Under the pieces are notes generated by a model. It saw only the letters and a program-made list of their open reading frames with translations, ran no database searches and was not told where the DNA came from. Below, in pieces: positions 16,055 to 25,452 of a DNA stretch of 64,000 nucleotides. The translations under genes were made by a program, and so were the position numbers. The first letter of the stretch is position 1; each line of letters opens with the position of its first letter. This DNA comes from Bordetella parapertussis (GTDB lineage: Bacteria > Acidobacteriota > Terriglobia > Bryobacterales > Bryobacteraceae), in contig CALQCC020000003.1 of assembly GCA_943328975.2 (NCBI GenBank), positions 1-64,000 of the forward strand, read 5' to 3'.

Positions 16055-16822
16055 ATGAAGAACGTATTTAAGGGCCTCGCGGTCATGAGTTTGGCAACGG
16101 GGATGATGTTCGGACAGGCGGCCCCGGCGGCGGCAGCGGCCGCTCCCTCGGCCGACGAGATTAAGGATTTGCAGGCCATCCAGAGCAAGCAAATCGCGAC
16201 CCCGGCGGATGCCGACGCGCGCATGACAGCGGTCAACCAGTTTGTCGCCAAGTACCCGGCCAGCACGTTGCGTGGCTATGCGCTCACGCTCGCGGGCGAA
16301 GCGGCGCAGGGCAAGCAGGATTCGGCCAAGGCTCGTTTTTACTACGAACAGGCCATTGCAGCCGATCCCACCAGTGACTACGCCATGATCATGCTGGGTG
16401 CGGATATCGCCCAGAACATCAAGGAAAACGCGATGGACAAGCCGCAGCAATTGGCGAAGGCCACCAAGCTGGCGAACGATGCCATTGCGTTGATCGCCAA
16501 GCGGCCGAAGAACCCGCAAGAGAGCCAGGCGGACTTCGATAATGCCAACAACGCGGATATCGCGCGCGCTCACATGACCCTGGGTTTGGTTGCCATGGCG
16601 GATCTGAAGTACGAAGCCGCGGGCAAGGAATTTCTGCTGGCCTCCGCTAGCGACGCGATGAACCTGTTGCGCGCTGGAATGGCGTTCAACAACGGCAAGA
16701 AGATCGACGAGGCGGATGCGGCATTGAACAAGTTCATCGCGATCCCCGGTCTCCCCGACCAGTACAAGAAGATGGCCGAAGACGAAAAGAAGCGCGGCCA
16801 GACTCTCAAGAACGCGAAGTAG
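16055..16822 (+). CDS. Exported TPR-like protein
   Basis: 255 residues with a signal peptide (1-20, FGQ), an alanine/proline-rich linker and helical repeats typical of TPR proteins (GYALTLAGEAAQGKQDSAKARFYYEQAIAADPTSDYAMIMLGADIAQNI; ARAHMTLGLVAMADLKYEAAGKEFLLASASD). AGGAG precedes the start. Located upstream of rnc by 21 bases, so probably co-transcribed. No enzymatic motif. Confidence 0.75.
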   Translation: MKNVFKGLAVMSLATGMMFGQAAPAAAAAAPSADEIKDLQAIQSKQIATPADADARMTAVNQFVAKYPASTLRGYALTLAGEAAQGKQDSAKARFYYEQAIAADPTSDYAMIMLGADIAQNIKENAMDKPQQLAKATKLANDAIALIAKRPKNPQESQADFDNANNADIARAHMTLGLVAMADLKYEAAGKEFLLASASDAMNLLRAGMAFNNGKKIDEADAALNKFIAIPGLPDQYKKMAEDEKKRGQTLKNAK

Positions 16823-16843
16823 GTTAGGCGGACGGGACAAATC

Positions 16844-17572
16844 ATGACGGGCGAGCTCGCAGTTCTCGAAGCGGCAATCGGACACGTATTCCGCGACCGG
16901 GAACTGCTCGAGCGCGCCCTCACGCATAAATCCCACGCGCATGAACAAAATGGGGACCTCAACGGCGCCCCTCACGATACCTCTGGCGACAATGAACAAT
17001 TGGAGTTCTTAGGCGACTCCGTCCTCGGCTTCATCGCCAGCGAGTATCTGGTGCGGCGCAATCCGGAAGCCCCGGAAGGCCGCTTGTCGAAGATGAAAGC
17101 CCACCTGGTCAGTGCGGCGCATTTGCATGAAGCAGCACAGGCGTTGGGACTAGGCTCCTATTTGTTCCTCGGCCGCGGGGAAGAGATGAGCGGCGGGCGG
17201 GAAAAGAAGGCGCTGTTGTCAGACGCGCTGGAAGCCTTGATCGCGGCCATTTACTTAGACGCGGGGATTGTTCCCGCGCGCGCCTTTATTGAAAAGTCCA
17301 TCTTGTCGCTGTTCGATGACGCGCAAGAAGGCATGGTGAGCGCCGCCACCGATCATAAGAGCGCGCTACAAGAAATGGCACAGGCTCTGAAGCTGCCTCC
17401 GCCTCGTTACGTGATTGTCGCGGAAGAGGGTCCGGAGCATGTCAAGACCTTCACCGTGGAGGTCCGGGTCGGCAAGGATTGGGTCAGTCAAGCCCAGGGA
17501 ACCTCTAAGAAAACGGCCGGGCAGAAGGCCGCCCAACACATTCTGCAGCAGCTATCGGAGTGGGGTCGCTAG
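16844..17572 (+). CDS. rnc: Ribonuclease III
   Basis: 242 residues, normal for the family. The signature NEQLEFLGDSVLGF carries the catalytic acidic cluster; LSDALEALIAAIYLDAG supplies the second pair of metal-binding acidic residues. A C-terminal double-stranded RNA-binding domain covers about 170-240 (DHKSALQEMAQALKLPPPRYV ... TSKKTAGQKAAQHIL). It cleaves double-stranded RNA in rRNA processing and sRNA-mediated decay, so the nearby hfq is a possible functional partner. Confidence 0.95.
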   Translation: MTGELAVLEAAIGHVFRDRELLERALTHKSHAHEQNGDLNGAPHDTSGDNEQLEFLGDSVLGFIASEYLVRRNPEAPEGRLSKMKAHLVSAAHLHEAAQALGLGSYLFLGRGEEMSGGREKKALLSDALEALIAAIYLDAGIVPARAFIEKSILSLFDDAQEGMVSAATDHKSALQEMAQALKLPPPRYVIVAEEGPEHVKTFTVEVRVGKDWVSQAQGTSKKTAGQKAAQHILQQLSEWGR

Positions 17573-17574
17573 CC

Positions 17575-18774
17575 GTGAACCTCAGCCGCATGGCCGTGAC
17601 GTTGTTAGCGTCGCTGCCGTGTCTGGCGCAAACTCAACTGCTGGGAGTAGGCACCAGCGTCCATCTTGTCAACGACGACATGGCGATGCTGGAAGCCCAA
17701 ATCCCACGCAAAGATCTGCCCTGTTCCGTGGACCCTGCGGATCCCGTACTGGGCTTCGATCTGCGATTCCACGCCGGCTACGACGTCACCATTCCGCTGA
17801 AGGAATTGGCCGGCCGCGAGAACCTGCTCACGATGTTGTTCCGGGTAACACCGGACGCCGACCCCGAAAAGCGCGTCTACTTCACGCAGAGCATACGTGT
17901 ACCGCAAATTGACGAGGACGCCTCGGGCGAAACTACTCTGGGTGGAGTTTTCGATATAGGCGAAGGCAAGTATCACGTCGATTGGATCATGCGGGATCGC
18001 CAGAATCATATGTGCGCGTTCTTCTGGGATAGCACCGCTGAACTTCCTTCTCGCGACAAAGACATCGAACTGGCCATCGCGGCGAATGTCGTGGAGGCCA
18101 CCCGCTCAGAACAGTTTGTGGAAGACCCTCCAGTGCAGCGGGATTCGGGCCGTCCGCTGAACGTTAAGGTGATGGTCAACTTTGCGCCGCAGAATCAGAA
18201 TTCATCCGCCATGCGTCCCATCGATACCCTGGCGCTGGTGACCATGATGCGACGCATCACGCGTGAGCCGCGCTTCGGCAAGTTCTCTGTCGTAGCCTTT
18301 AATATCCAGGAGCAGCGCGTGCTCTACCGCCAATCGAGTAAGGACCGTATCGATTTCCCGGCGCTGGGGAAATCCATCAAAGATATTGTGCCCGGCGTTC
18401 TGGACTTGAAACTGCTTGCCAACAAACGCGGTGAAGTGGAGTTCCTGACCGAATTGATCAAACAAGAAATTGCCAGCTCCGACCATCCTGATGCCCTCAT
18501 CTTCGCGGGGCCAAAGTATATGGTGACCGAAGGCTCCCCGGAAGATGAGCTTAAGACCGCCGAGACGGTCGACTACCCGATTTTTTACCTGAACTATAAC
18601 TTGTCTCCCCAGACCACCCCTTGGCGCGACTCCATCGGCCGGGCGATTCGCGTCTTCGGGGGCAAGGAATATGCCCTCAACCGACCGCGCGACCTATGGT
18701 TCGCGGTGACGGAGATGGTGACCCGTATTGTAGAATCAAAGCAGGGCACGGGAACCGCTCCCGCGTCCCGGTGA
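17575..18774 (+). CDS. Exported hypothetical protein with a VWA-like central region
   Basis: About 399 residues from a GTG two bases after the rnc stop; a signal peptide follows (MAVTLLASLPCLAQ). The N-terminal part is beta-rich. The middle part (RPLNVKVMVNFAPQ ... LALVTMMRRITREPRFGKFSVVAFNIQEQRVLYRQ ... HPDALIFAGPKYM) has the alternation of a von Willebrand factor A-like fold, similar in spirit to acidobacterial VWFA-related proteins, but no metal-binding DxSxS motif is present. Function unknown. Probably in one transcript with rnc and the methyltransferase. Confidence 0.65.
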   Translation: MNLSRMAVTLLASLPCLAQTQLLGVGTSVHLVNDDMAMLEAQIPRKDLPCSVDPADPVLGFDLRFHAGYDVTIPLKELAGRENLLTMLFRVTPDADPEKRVYFTQSIRVPQIDEDASGETTLGGVFDIGEGKYHVDWIMRDRQNHMCAFFWDSTAELPSRDKDIELAIAANVVEATRSEQFVEDPPVQRDSGRPLNVKVMVNFAPQNQNSSAMRPIDTLALVTMMRRITREPRFGKFSVVAFNIQEQRVLYRQSSKDRIDFPALGKSIKDIVPGVLDLKLLANKRGEVEFLTELIKQEIASSDHPDALIFAGPKYMVTEGSPEDELKTAETVDYPIFYLNYNLSPQTTPWRDSIGRAIRVFGGKEYALNRPRDLWFAVTEMVTRIVESKQGTGTAPASR

Positions 18775-18782
18775 GGAATTTT

Positions 18783-19319
18783 ATGCGCCGTCTTGCTCTC
18801 ATTTTGGCTTTGCTCTCGTCCGCCTCTTTCGGACAGGAGCCGCGTTATTCCAACAAGCTGGCCCCCTACGTGGCGTCCCCGTCGCGTGTTGTGGACATGA
18901 TGTTGGATATGGCGCGCATCAAGGCTGGCGACACCCTCTATGATCTGGGTTCGGGGGATGGACGGATCTTGATCGCAGCCGCGGAACGCCGTGCACAAGC
19001 GATCGGGGTTGAGATCAATCCCAAGCTGGTATTGGCCGCCACCGACGAAATCGAACGCGCGGGTTTGTCTCAACGCGCCAAAGTAATCCAGGGCGATGTG
19101 ATGCAGACCGACTTCAGCGCGGCGAACGTCGTCACGCTTTACATGGACACGGCCTCTAACGCAAAGCTCCGTCCGCAGTTGGAAAAGTATCTCAAGCCCG
19201 GCTCCCGCGTGGTTTCGCACGATTACGAGATCCCGGGCTGGAAGGCCGTCCGCGTCGAGAAGACGGATGAGCGCCAGCCGCACACGATCTATCTTTACGA
19301 GATCGCCGCCAAGAAGTAG
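18783..19319 (+). CDS. Class I SAM-dependent methyltransferase with signal peptide
   Basis: 178 residues. A signal peptide (MRRLALILALLSSASFGQ) precedes a small Rossmann methyltransferase core: TLYDLGSGDGRILIAAAER (SAM-binding motif I), AIGVEINPKLV (acidic loop), AKVIQGDVMQTDF and VVTLYMDT. The ATG at 18783 follows GAGGAA. SAM is not expected in the periplasm, so either the leader is a membrane anchor facing the cytoplasm or the exported protein no longer methylates. Related leader-bearing proteins exist in other phyla, with unknown substrates. Confidence 0.8.
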   Translation: MRRLALILALLSSASFGQEPRYSNKLAPYVASPSRVVDMMLDMARIKAGDTLYDLGSGDGRILIAAAERRAQAIGVEINPKLVLAATDEIERAGLSQRAKVIQGDVMQTDFSAANVVTLYMDTASNAKLRPQLEKYLKPGSRVVSHDYEIPGWKAVRVEKTDERQPHTIYLYEIAAKK

Positions 19320-19348
19320 TCACAGGCCCGCGGTCGGAAGATTTGCAG

Positions 19349-19354
19349 TAAGAT
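19349..19354 (+). promoter_or_regulatory. TAAGAT -10 element six bases before a start codon
   Basis: TAAGAT ends six bases before the ATG at 19361, without a ribosome binding site, consistent with leaderless transcription of the amidohydrolase gene. Confidence 0.35.
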
Positions 19355-19360
19355 CTACCA

Positions 19361-20365
19361 ATGACCACTCTCGCTCGTCGCGAGTTTCTTTTGGCCTTGG
19401 CTGCGGCAGCCGCTGTAAAAGCCCAAGCGCCCGCTGAACGGCAATACCGCATCGACATCCACCATCATTTCTTCCCGCCCGAATATGTCAAGGCCATCGG
19501 GAACCTCGCCGCAGCGTTTCCGCCCTGGACCACGGCGCAATCGCTTGACGTGATGGGCAAGGCGAACGTCGAAAAGTCGTTGCTGTCGCTAAGCCTGCCC
19601 GGGGTCTGGCTTGGCACCGGAACCGCCGCCGACATCCAACAGGGCCGCAGCCTCGCCCGCATCGTGAATGATTACGGTGCGCAAATGGTCCGCGATAATC
19701 CCACCCGCTTCGGGCTCTTCGCCACCCTCCCCATGCCTGACACCGAAGGTAGCCTGCGCGAAATCGAATACGCGTACGGCACACTCAAAGCCGAAGGCAT
19801 CGGCCTCATGACCAGTTACAACGACAAGTGGCTGGGAGATGCCGCTTTCGCGCCGGTCTGGGAGGACCTGAATCGCCGCCGAGCCGTTATCTACACCCAT
19901 CCGCTTTCCCCTTCCTGCTGCGGAGCGTTGAACTACGGCCTGGGTCCCGGAGCCATCGAATGGGCCACCGACACGACGCGCACCGCAGCGAGCCTCCTGT
20001 TCAGCGGGACCGCGTCCAAGTATCCGAATATCCGCTGGATTCTTTCTCACGGTGGCGGGACGCTTCCGTTCTTGCTCAGCCGTCTGGTACGCGAAGAGAC
20101 GACTGGCAAAAATATGAACCAGCGCCTCCCGCGCGGACTGATGTATGAGATCCGTAAGTTCTACTACGACACCGCTCAAGCCAACACGCCAGGACCGCTC
20201 GCCGCGCTGCTGGAAATGGTCCCGTCATCGCAGTTGCTGTATGGCAGCGACTACCCGTATCGCACCTTCGACGAATTGAATGCCGGCCTGGGTTCGTACC
20301 GAGGCTTTACTTCTACGGACCTGCGCGCAATTGAGCGTGATAATGCGCTGCAGCTGCTATCCTGA
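19361..20365 (+). CDS. Exported amidohydrolase-2 (ACMSD-like) family protein
   Basis: 334 residues. A twin-arginine-like leader (LARREFLLALAAAAAVKAQ) is followed by an amidohydrolase_2 TIM barrel: IDIHHHFFP provides the first metal-binding histidines, YTHPLSP and WILSHGGG the later ones, and LLYGSDYPY the aspartate near the end. This family includes aminocarboxymuconate-semialdehyde decarboxylase and other non-oxidative decarboxylases of aromatic acids. The true substrate cannot be read. It is followed four bases after the stop by the GH3 gene. Confidence 0.85.
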   Translation: MTTLARREFLLALAAAAAVKAQAPAERQYRIDIHHHFFPPEYVKAIGNLAAAFPPWTTAQSLDVMGKANVEKSLLSLSLPGVWLGTGTAADIQQGRSLARIVNDYGAQMVRDNPTRFGLFATLPMPDTEGSLREIEYAYGTLKAEGIGLMTSYNDKWLGDAAFAPVWEDLNRRRAVIYTHPLSPSCCGALNYGLGPGAIEWATDTTRTAASLLFSGTASKYPNIRWILSHGGGTLPFLLSRLVREETTGKNMNQRLPRGLMYEIRKFYYDTAQANTPGPLAALLEMVPSSQLLYGSDYPYRTFDELNAGLGSYRGFTSTDLRAIERDNALQLLS

Positions 20366-20369
20366 GGTC

Positions 20370-22148
20370 ATGCCGGTTCAGCGTGCGTTCGCCGCGCTCC
20401 TTTTCGCGTTTGTATTGTTCGCACAGCAGCCGCGAACTGCCGCGCCTGCGAAGGCACCCGTTCGTTCCGCGGAGGAAACCGCCGCGCGCACTCTGCTGAA
20501 CGGAATGACACTGCGCGACCGCGTGGCGCAGTTGGTGATCGGTGTGGCGAACGGCGACGTCTACGGAACCCAGTCAGAGGATTATAAGAAGTACCGACAC
20601 TGGGTCCGCGACCTACACATTGGCGGCCTCATCGTGAACAACGATGTCGAGTTTGGCTCCGCTCGCAACGCGAATCCCTACGCGATGGCCGTTTTCCTGA
20701 ATCAAATGCAGCGGCTATCGCGGTTGCCCTTGATGATCGGTTCCGACTTTGAGCGAGCCGCGTCCATGCGCGTTACCGGTGGCACGCAATTCCCGCACAG
20801 CATGGCCTTCGGTGCAGGTGGCGATGTCAGTGCGTCCAAGTACGAAGGACTCATCACGGCCCGCGAAGCCCGAGCCCTCGGCGTCCACTGGGTGTTCGCT
20901 CCCGTGGCCGACGTCAACAACAACCCAAAGAATCCAGTTATCAACATCCGCGCGTATGGCGAGGACCCCGATCAAGTTTCGGCCCATGTGGCCGCGTTCA
21001 TCGAAGGCGCGCACACGGACCCTGCGGCGCGCGTATTGGTCACGGCGAAACATTTCCCAGGCCACGGTGACACCGATATCGATAGCCACATCGGGCTGCC
21101 CCGCTTGTCGATCCCGCGCGATCGCATGGATGCCATGGAACTCAAGCCCTTCCGTGCAGCCATCGCACAGGGCGTGGATGCCATCATGACCGCCCACATG
21201 GCTGTCCCTGAGTTGGATGATTCCGGCGTCCCTGCCACAGTGTCGCCCAAGGTGCTCACCGGCCTGCTGCGCAACGAACTACACTTCAGCAACCTGATCG
21301 TCACCGACGCGATGAACATGCAAGGCATCGCCGACATGTTCAATCCGGGGGAAGCATCGGTTCGCTCGATTCTGGCCGGCGCCGACGTGTTGCTGATGCC
21401 GCCCGATCCTGACGCCTCCATCCGCGCCGTCATGGTCGCGGTGGAACAAGGCCGCATCCCGCGTCAACGGATCAATGAGAGTGCGCTGCGGGTTCTGAAG
21501 GCAAAGGTAAGCTTGGGCCTCATGCGCCGCCGTTTAGTGGATCTCGATGCGATCGCCGATACGATGGCGTCCCCCGAAGCCGCTACACGTGCTCAGCAGA
21601 TCGCCGATCATGGCGTGACGCTGCTGCGTAACGAAGGCGACATCCTGCCGCTCTCGCGCACAAGCCAACCGTGCATGGTTTTGATCAACAGCCTTCGTAT
21701 CTCACAACAAGGCCAGCGCCTGATCCGCGACTTCCGCCGCAAGGCCACGCGTGGGCAAGTGGTGACACTGGACACCACCATGCCCTTCACGGCCCTGGAA
21801 GACACCATGCAGCAAGCCAAAGATTGCACGTCGGTGATTGTGGCATCGTTCGCGGCCATCACGGCCAACACTGTCGAAGTGAACCGCTTCATCACTAAAC
21901 TCACCGAAGGCCCCGTTCCGGTGGTAATCGCGACTTTCAACGATCCGTATATGGGTGGCAACTTTCCTCGGGCCGCGGCCTACTTGACGCCTTTTAGCTC
22001 TGCTCCGTCCGCTGAAATCGCCGCAGCGAAGGCTTTGTTCGGAGAGATCGAAGTCAGCGGCCACACTCCGGTCGCCATCCCGGAAGTTGCTGCGGTAGGC
22101 GCAGGTATCATGGTGCCGTCTCGGACTCAAATCGCCAAGCGACGCTAG
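20370..22148 (+). CDS. Exported glycoside hydrolase family 3 protein, NagZ-like
   Basis: 592 residues with a signal peptide (VMPVQRAFAALLFAFVLFAQ). The GH3 N-terminal domain is clear: HIGGLIVNNDVEF, PLMIGSDFERAASMR, WVFAPVADVNNNPKNPVI, TAKHFPGHGDTDIDSH (the KHFPGHGxxxxDSH motif of beta-N-acetylglucosaminidases of the NagZ group) and LIVTDAMNMQGI with the nucleophile Asp. A degenerate C-terminal GH3 domain follows (about 410-590). Likely cleaves GlcNAc from muropeptides or other glycans in the periplasm. The ATG at 20370 has GAGG close upstream. Confidence 0.88.
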   Translation: MPVQRAFAALLFAFVLFAQQPRTAAPAKAPVRSAEETAARTLLNGMTLRDRVAQLVIGVANGDVYGTQSEDYKKYRHWVRDLHIGGLIVNNDVEFGSARNANPYAMAVFLNQMQRLSRLPLMIGSDFERAASMRVTGGTQFPHSMAFGAGGDVSASKYEGLITAREARALGVHWVFAPVADVNNNPKNPVINIRAYGEDPDQVSAHVAAFIEGAHTDPAARVLVTAKHFPGHGDTDIDSHIGLPRLSIPRDRMDAMELKPFRAAIAQGVDAIMTAHMAVPELDDSGVPATVSPKVLTGLLRNELHFSNLIVTDAMNMQGIADMFNPGEASVRSILAGADVLLMPPDPDASIRAVMVAVEQGRIPRQRINESALRVLKAKVSLGLMRRRLVDLDAIADTMASPEAATRAQQIADHGVTLLRNEGDILPLSRTSQPCMVLINSLRISQQGQRLIRDFRRKATRGQVVTLDTTMPFTALEDTMQQAKDCTSVIVASFAAITANTVEVNRFITKLTEGPVPVVIATFNDPYMGGNFPRAAAYLTPFSSAPSAEIAAAKALFGEIEVSGHTPVAIPEVAAVGAGIMVPSRTQIAKRR

Positions 22149-22151
22149 ATT

Positions 22152-22643
22152 TTAGCGACGGTACTTCCGCAGCTTCAACGTATACAAGAGCAGCGGCAGC
22201 GGTACTGCCAGCGTGAACAACGTCAGGAACCCGCCACTCAATCCGCCCCCGCGTCGCAGTCCGACATTGACCAGCGCCCACACCAGGTACACAACGAACA
22301 GCGTCAGCACTGCTTTCATCACGATCACCATGCTGAACAACATCTGCCGCAGTTGCGGAGCCATGCGATCCATCTCGGTTGGAATCTGAAACAGCCATTC
22401 CCCGCTGGAACCTACGGTTAGTCCCACATACGCCAGCGCATCGATCAAGGTCACCATCCATAGCGCGTTCTTCGCCGTCATGATTCCCGCGATCCCCGGC
22501 GCGCGCCCATAGCGATAGCCCAACTCCACTACCCGGTCCGGTATTCGCGTCCAATAGATCGCCACGATCGCGATGGCGCTCACTACTGCTGCCAGCGCCA
22601 CGGCTTCCAAGACCCAATCGACTTTTGATCTCTTCACTGTCAC
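22152..22643 (-). CDS. Small integral membrane protein, possibly DUF1648-like
   Basis: 163 residues from a GTG start, with four predicted membrane helices: VLEAVALAAVVSAIAIVAIYW (about 11-31), ALWMVTLIDALAYVGLTVG, LFSMVIVMKAVLTLFVVYLVWALV and FLTLFTLAVPLPLLLYTLKL. The segment after helix 1 (WTRIPDRVVELGYRYGRAPG) resembles the DUF1648 sequence that follows its first helix. Function unknown. Tail to tail with the GH3 gene, three bases apart. Confidence 0.65.
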   Translation of the reverse strand: MTVKRSKVDWVLEAVALAAVVSAIAIVAIYWTRIPDRVVELGYRYGRAPGIAGIMTAKNALWMVTLIDALAYVGLTVGSSGEWLFQIPTEMDRMAPQLRQMLFSMVIVMKAVLTLFVVYLVWALVNVGLRRGGGLSGGFLTLFTLAVPLPLLLYTLKLRKYRR

Positions 22644-22671
22644 GACGCGTTCAGTATAACTCTCTGCGGCG

Positions 22672-22677
22672 TATAAT
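22672..22677 (+). promoter_or_regulatory. Perfect TATAAT -10 seven bases before a start codon
   Basis: TATAAT ends seven bases before the ATG at 22685. There is no room for a ribosome binding site, so the methyltransferase message is probably leaderless. Confidence 0.5.
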
Positions 22678-22684
22678 AGCCTCC

Positions 22685-23695
22685 ATGACCGCTCCCAACA
22701 AGTCGCCAGACCCCGGCCGAATTCTGCAAGCTCTGACCTCCTACCAACTCCCTATGGCGCTGAAGGGCGCGCTGGATCTTGAAATCTTTACACACGTAGC
22801 CGCTGGTGCGAACACCGTTGCTCAAATCGCCCCTCTGGCGAAGGCATCCGAAAAAGGGATCCGTGTGTTGTGCGACTATCTCACGGTGCAAGGCTTCTTG
22901 GTCAAGACGGATGAAACGTATTCGCTCGCCCCTGACACGGGCATCTTTCTCGACAAGAATTCACCCGCCTACATGGGCTCCGTTGCCGGCTTCCTGACGC
23001 ATGATCTTATGCGGAAGAATTTCAGTGACGTAGCCGCGATCGTGCGCAAAGGCGGAGCTGTCTTCCACGAAATGCTCGGACCCGATGACGACATCTGGGT
23101 GGAGTTCGCGCGTTCCATGGCACCGATGATGGCCCTTCCCGCGCGGTTGACCGCGGAGCAGGTCACTACTCCCGGGACGCCGATCAAGGTTCTCGACATC
23201 GCCGCTGGCCACGGTATCTACGGTCTCGCCGTTGCGAAGTTTAATCCAGCAGCGGACGTCACAGCGGCGGATTGGGGCAATGTTCTGGAAGTGGCGCGCG
23301 AGAATGCGCAACGCATGGGCCTCGCGGATCGCTTTCAGACCATCCCGGGCAGCGCCTTCGACGTCGAACTAGGAACCGAGTACGACGTCATCTTGCTGCC
23401 CAATTTCCTACATCACTTCGACGAGTCGACCAACGTCAAGCTGCTGAAGAAACTTCACGCCGCGCTGAAACCCGGAGGCATTCTCGCCACCGTTGAATTC
23501 GTTCCCAACGACGACCGCGTCTCTCCGCCGCACGCCGCGACGTTCGCGATGATGATGCTGGGTGGAACCGAATCCGGAGACGCGTATACGTTTAAGGATC
23601 TGGATCGCATGTATCGCGCCGCTGGTTTTGGAGCCAGCGAAGCCCGCGCCTTAGCTCCCGCTCCACAAACGCTGTTGCTGACGCAATACAAATAG
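22685..23695 (+). CDS. O-methyltransferase, acetylserotonin/plant O-MT-like
   Basis: 336 residues. An N-terminal dimerisation winged-helix part (LTSYQLPMALKGALDLEIFTHV, KGIRVLCDYLTVQGFL) is followed by a SAM-binding core with KVLDIAAGHGIYGLAVAKFNP, VTAADWGNVLEVARENAQRMG, YDVILLPNFLHHFDE and LKPGGILATVEF. This layout matches O-methyltransferases of small hydroxylated molecules. Cytoplasmic. It lies two bases before the GMC dehydrogenase gene and probably forms an operon with it, but the link between the activities is unclear. Confidence 0.85.
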   Translation: MTAPNKSPDPGRILQALTSYQLPMALKGALDLEIFTHVAAGANTVAQIAPLAKASEKGIRVLCDYLTVQGFLVKTDETYSLAPDTGIFLDKNSPAYMGSVAGFLTHDLMRKNFSDVAAIVRKGGAVFHEMLGPDDDIWVEFARSMAPMMALPARLTAEQVTTPGTPIKVLDIAAGHGIYGLAVAKFNPAADVTAADWGNVLEVARENAQRMGLADRFQTIPGSAFDVELGTEYDVILLPNFLHHFDESTNVKLLKKLHAALKPGGILATVEFVPNDDRVSPPHAATFAMMMLGGTESGDAYTFKDLDRMYRAAGFGASEARALAPAPQTLLLTQYK

Positions 23696-23697
23696 TC

Positions 23698-25452
23698 ATG
23701 CCCACGAATCTTAAACCCGTCGACGTCGTCATCATCGGTGGGGGCTGGAGTGGCCTCGCGATGGCCAACGAATTAGCCGGACGCACCTCGCAAAAGGTGT
23801 TGGTGCTGGAACGAGGCATCCCGCGCAAGACCGCGGATTATGCGCTCGACATGGACGAACTCGACTACGCCATTCGCCTGCGCATGATGCAGAATATCGC
23901 CGAAGAAACCATCACGCATCGACACTCCACTTCCGCCGCGGCGGTACCCGTTCGCCAATACGGATCGTTCTTGCCCGGCTCCGGCGTCGGTGGGGCGGGC
24001 GAGCACTGGAACGGTGCATCCTGGCGGTTTCTACCGGAACTGTTCACGTTGCGCTCGCACCTGAATGAACGGCACGGTGCTGCGAAGCTTCCTGCAGATC
24101 TCGCGGTGCAGGATTGGGGCGTCAAGTATGACGATCTCGAGGCCTACTACTGGCGCGCCGAACAGATGCTCGGCGTCAGTGGGAAAGCCGGTAACGTGAG
24201 GGGCAAGATCCTGGAGGGAGGTAATCCGTTTGAAGCGCCGCGGCAGAATGAATATCCGCTGCCTCCGCTGAAAGAGTCGTATCTCTCAACGCTGTTTGCG
24301 GAGGGGTCGAAGAAGTTGGGCTATCATCCTTATCCGCAGCCTGCGGCCAACTTGAGCGAAGCATACAAAAACCCCGACGGCATCACACGCGCGGCCTGTG
24401 CCTACTGCGGTTATTGCGAACGATTCGGTTGCATGATGGGTGCCAAAGCCCAGCCGTCGAACACGCTGATGCCGGTGCTCTCGCGCCATAAGAACTTTGA
24501 ACTGCGCAGCGGATCTTGGGTACGCCGCATCGTTCACAAGGACGGGCATGCTGCGGGTGTCGAATATGTCGATGCTCATGGCAAAGAGTTCTTCCAGCCC
24601 GCGGGGATCGTTGTTGTGGCCACCTTCACGCTGAATAATGCGCGGTTGCTGTATCTCTCGAAGATTGGGACGCCGTACGATGCGGCCACTGGCACCGGCA
24701 CGCTGGGCAGGAACCTCACGCACCAAGTCCAAAGCACCACGGGTCTCTTCTTCGATAAGCCGCTGAACGCTTTCATGGGAACCGGATCGCTCGGCCTGCG
24801 CATTTCCGATTTCGATGGAGATCGAGCGCTCACTGGGTCCGAAGGTCTGCTGCGCATGGGAATTCTCAGTGCCAATAGTTTCGGTAATCGCCCGATCGCC
24901 TCCTTCGATGTCATGCCGCGCGGGTCGGTCCAGAGGAATTGGGGATCGGAGTGGAAGTCGGCCGCACTCAAGTGGCGTGATCGCAACGCCGCGATTACCC
25001 TGGCTGGTGAGCATCTTTCCTATCGTCACAATTTCGTGGACTTGGACCCCACCTACAAGGATAAGTATGGCGATCCGCTCCTCCGCTTCACTCTGGATTG
25101 GACTGAACACGAACACCGCCAGCGGTCCTTCGCTAATGAAATTGCCCGCAAACTTGGCGCCGCAATGGGAGCTACCGTCGAAGACACACCTCCCCCGCGT
25201 GGAAGGTACAACGCGATCAATTACCAGACGACACATATTCAGGGTGGCGCGATCATGGGTGACAAGCGCGAATCGAGCGTCGTCAATCCTTATTTGCAGC
25301 ACTGGAACGTGCCGAACGTGTGGGTGATTGGAGCCTCCGCGTTTCCGCAAAATGCGTCGCACAATCCGACGCTCACGGTGCTGGCGCTGACGTATCGTGC
25401 AGCTGACGCGATCATCAACCGGTACCTGAAACGACCGGAGGTGCTCGCATGA
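23698..25452 (+). CDS. GMC-family FAD dehydrogenase (gluconate/glucose dehydrogenase large-subunit type)
   Basis: 584 residues. An FAD-binding GGGWSG motif at the N-terminus (VVIIGGGWSGLAMANELAG), the GMC signature region GSGVGGAGEHWNG, and a C-terminal NPTLTVLALTYRAADAI typical of the family. A cysteine cluster C234, C237, C240, C245 (CAYCGYCERFGC) matches the position of the 3Fe-4S ligands in FAD-dependent glucose and fructose dehydrogenases. It has no signal of its own and overlaps by ATGA with a subunit-3 gene bearing a Tat leader, so the complex is likely exported in folded form. The cytochrome c subunit is not adjacent. Confidence 0.88.
   Translation: MPTNLKPVDVVIIGGGWSGLAMANELAGRTSQKVLVLERGIPRKTADYALDMDELDYAIRLRMMQNIAEETITHRHSTSAAAVPVRQYGSFLPGSGVGGAGEHWNGASWRFLPELFTLRSHLNERHGAAKLPADLAVQDWGVKYDDLEAYYWRAEQMLGVSGKAGNVRGKILEGGNPFEAPRQNEYPLPPLKESYLSTLFAEGSKKLGYHPYPQPAANLSEAYKNPDGITRAACAYCGYCERFGCMMGAKAQPSNTLMPVLSRHKNFELRSGSWVRRIVHKDGHAAGVEYVDAHGKEFFQPAGIVVVATFTLNNARLLYLSKIGTPYDAATGTGTLGRNLTHQVQSTTGLFFDKPLNAFMGTGSLGLRISDFDGDRALTGSEGLLRMGILSANSFGNRPIASFDVMPRGSVQRNWGSEWKSAALKWRDRNAAITLAGEHLSYRHNFVDLDPTYKDKYGDPLLRFTLDWTEHEHRQRSFANEIARKLGAAMGATVEDTPPPRGRYNAINYQTTHIQGGAIMGDKRESSVVNPYLQHWNVPNVWVIGASAFPQNASHNPTLTVLALTYRAADAIINRYLKRPEVLA

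Noticed and set aside
24286-25362. A 358-codon open frame antisense to the GMC dehydrogenase gene
   Set aside because: The plus-strand protein has clear FAD and GMC motifs; the antisense frame shows none and is a GC-rich shadow.
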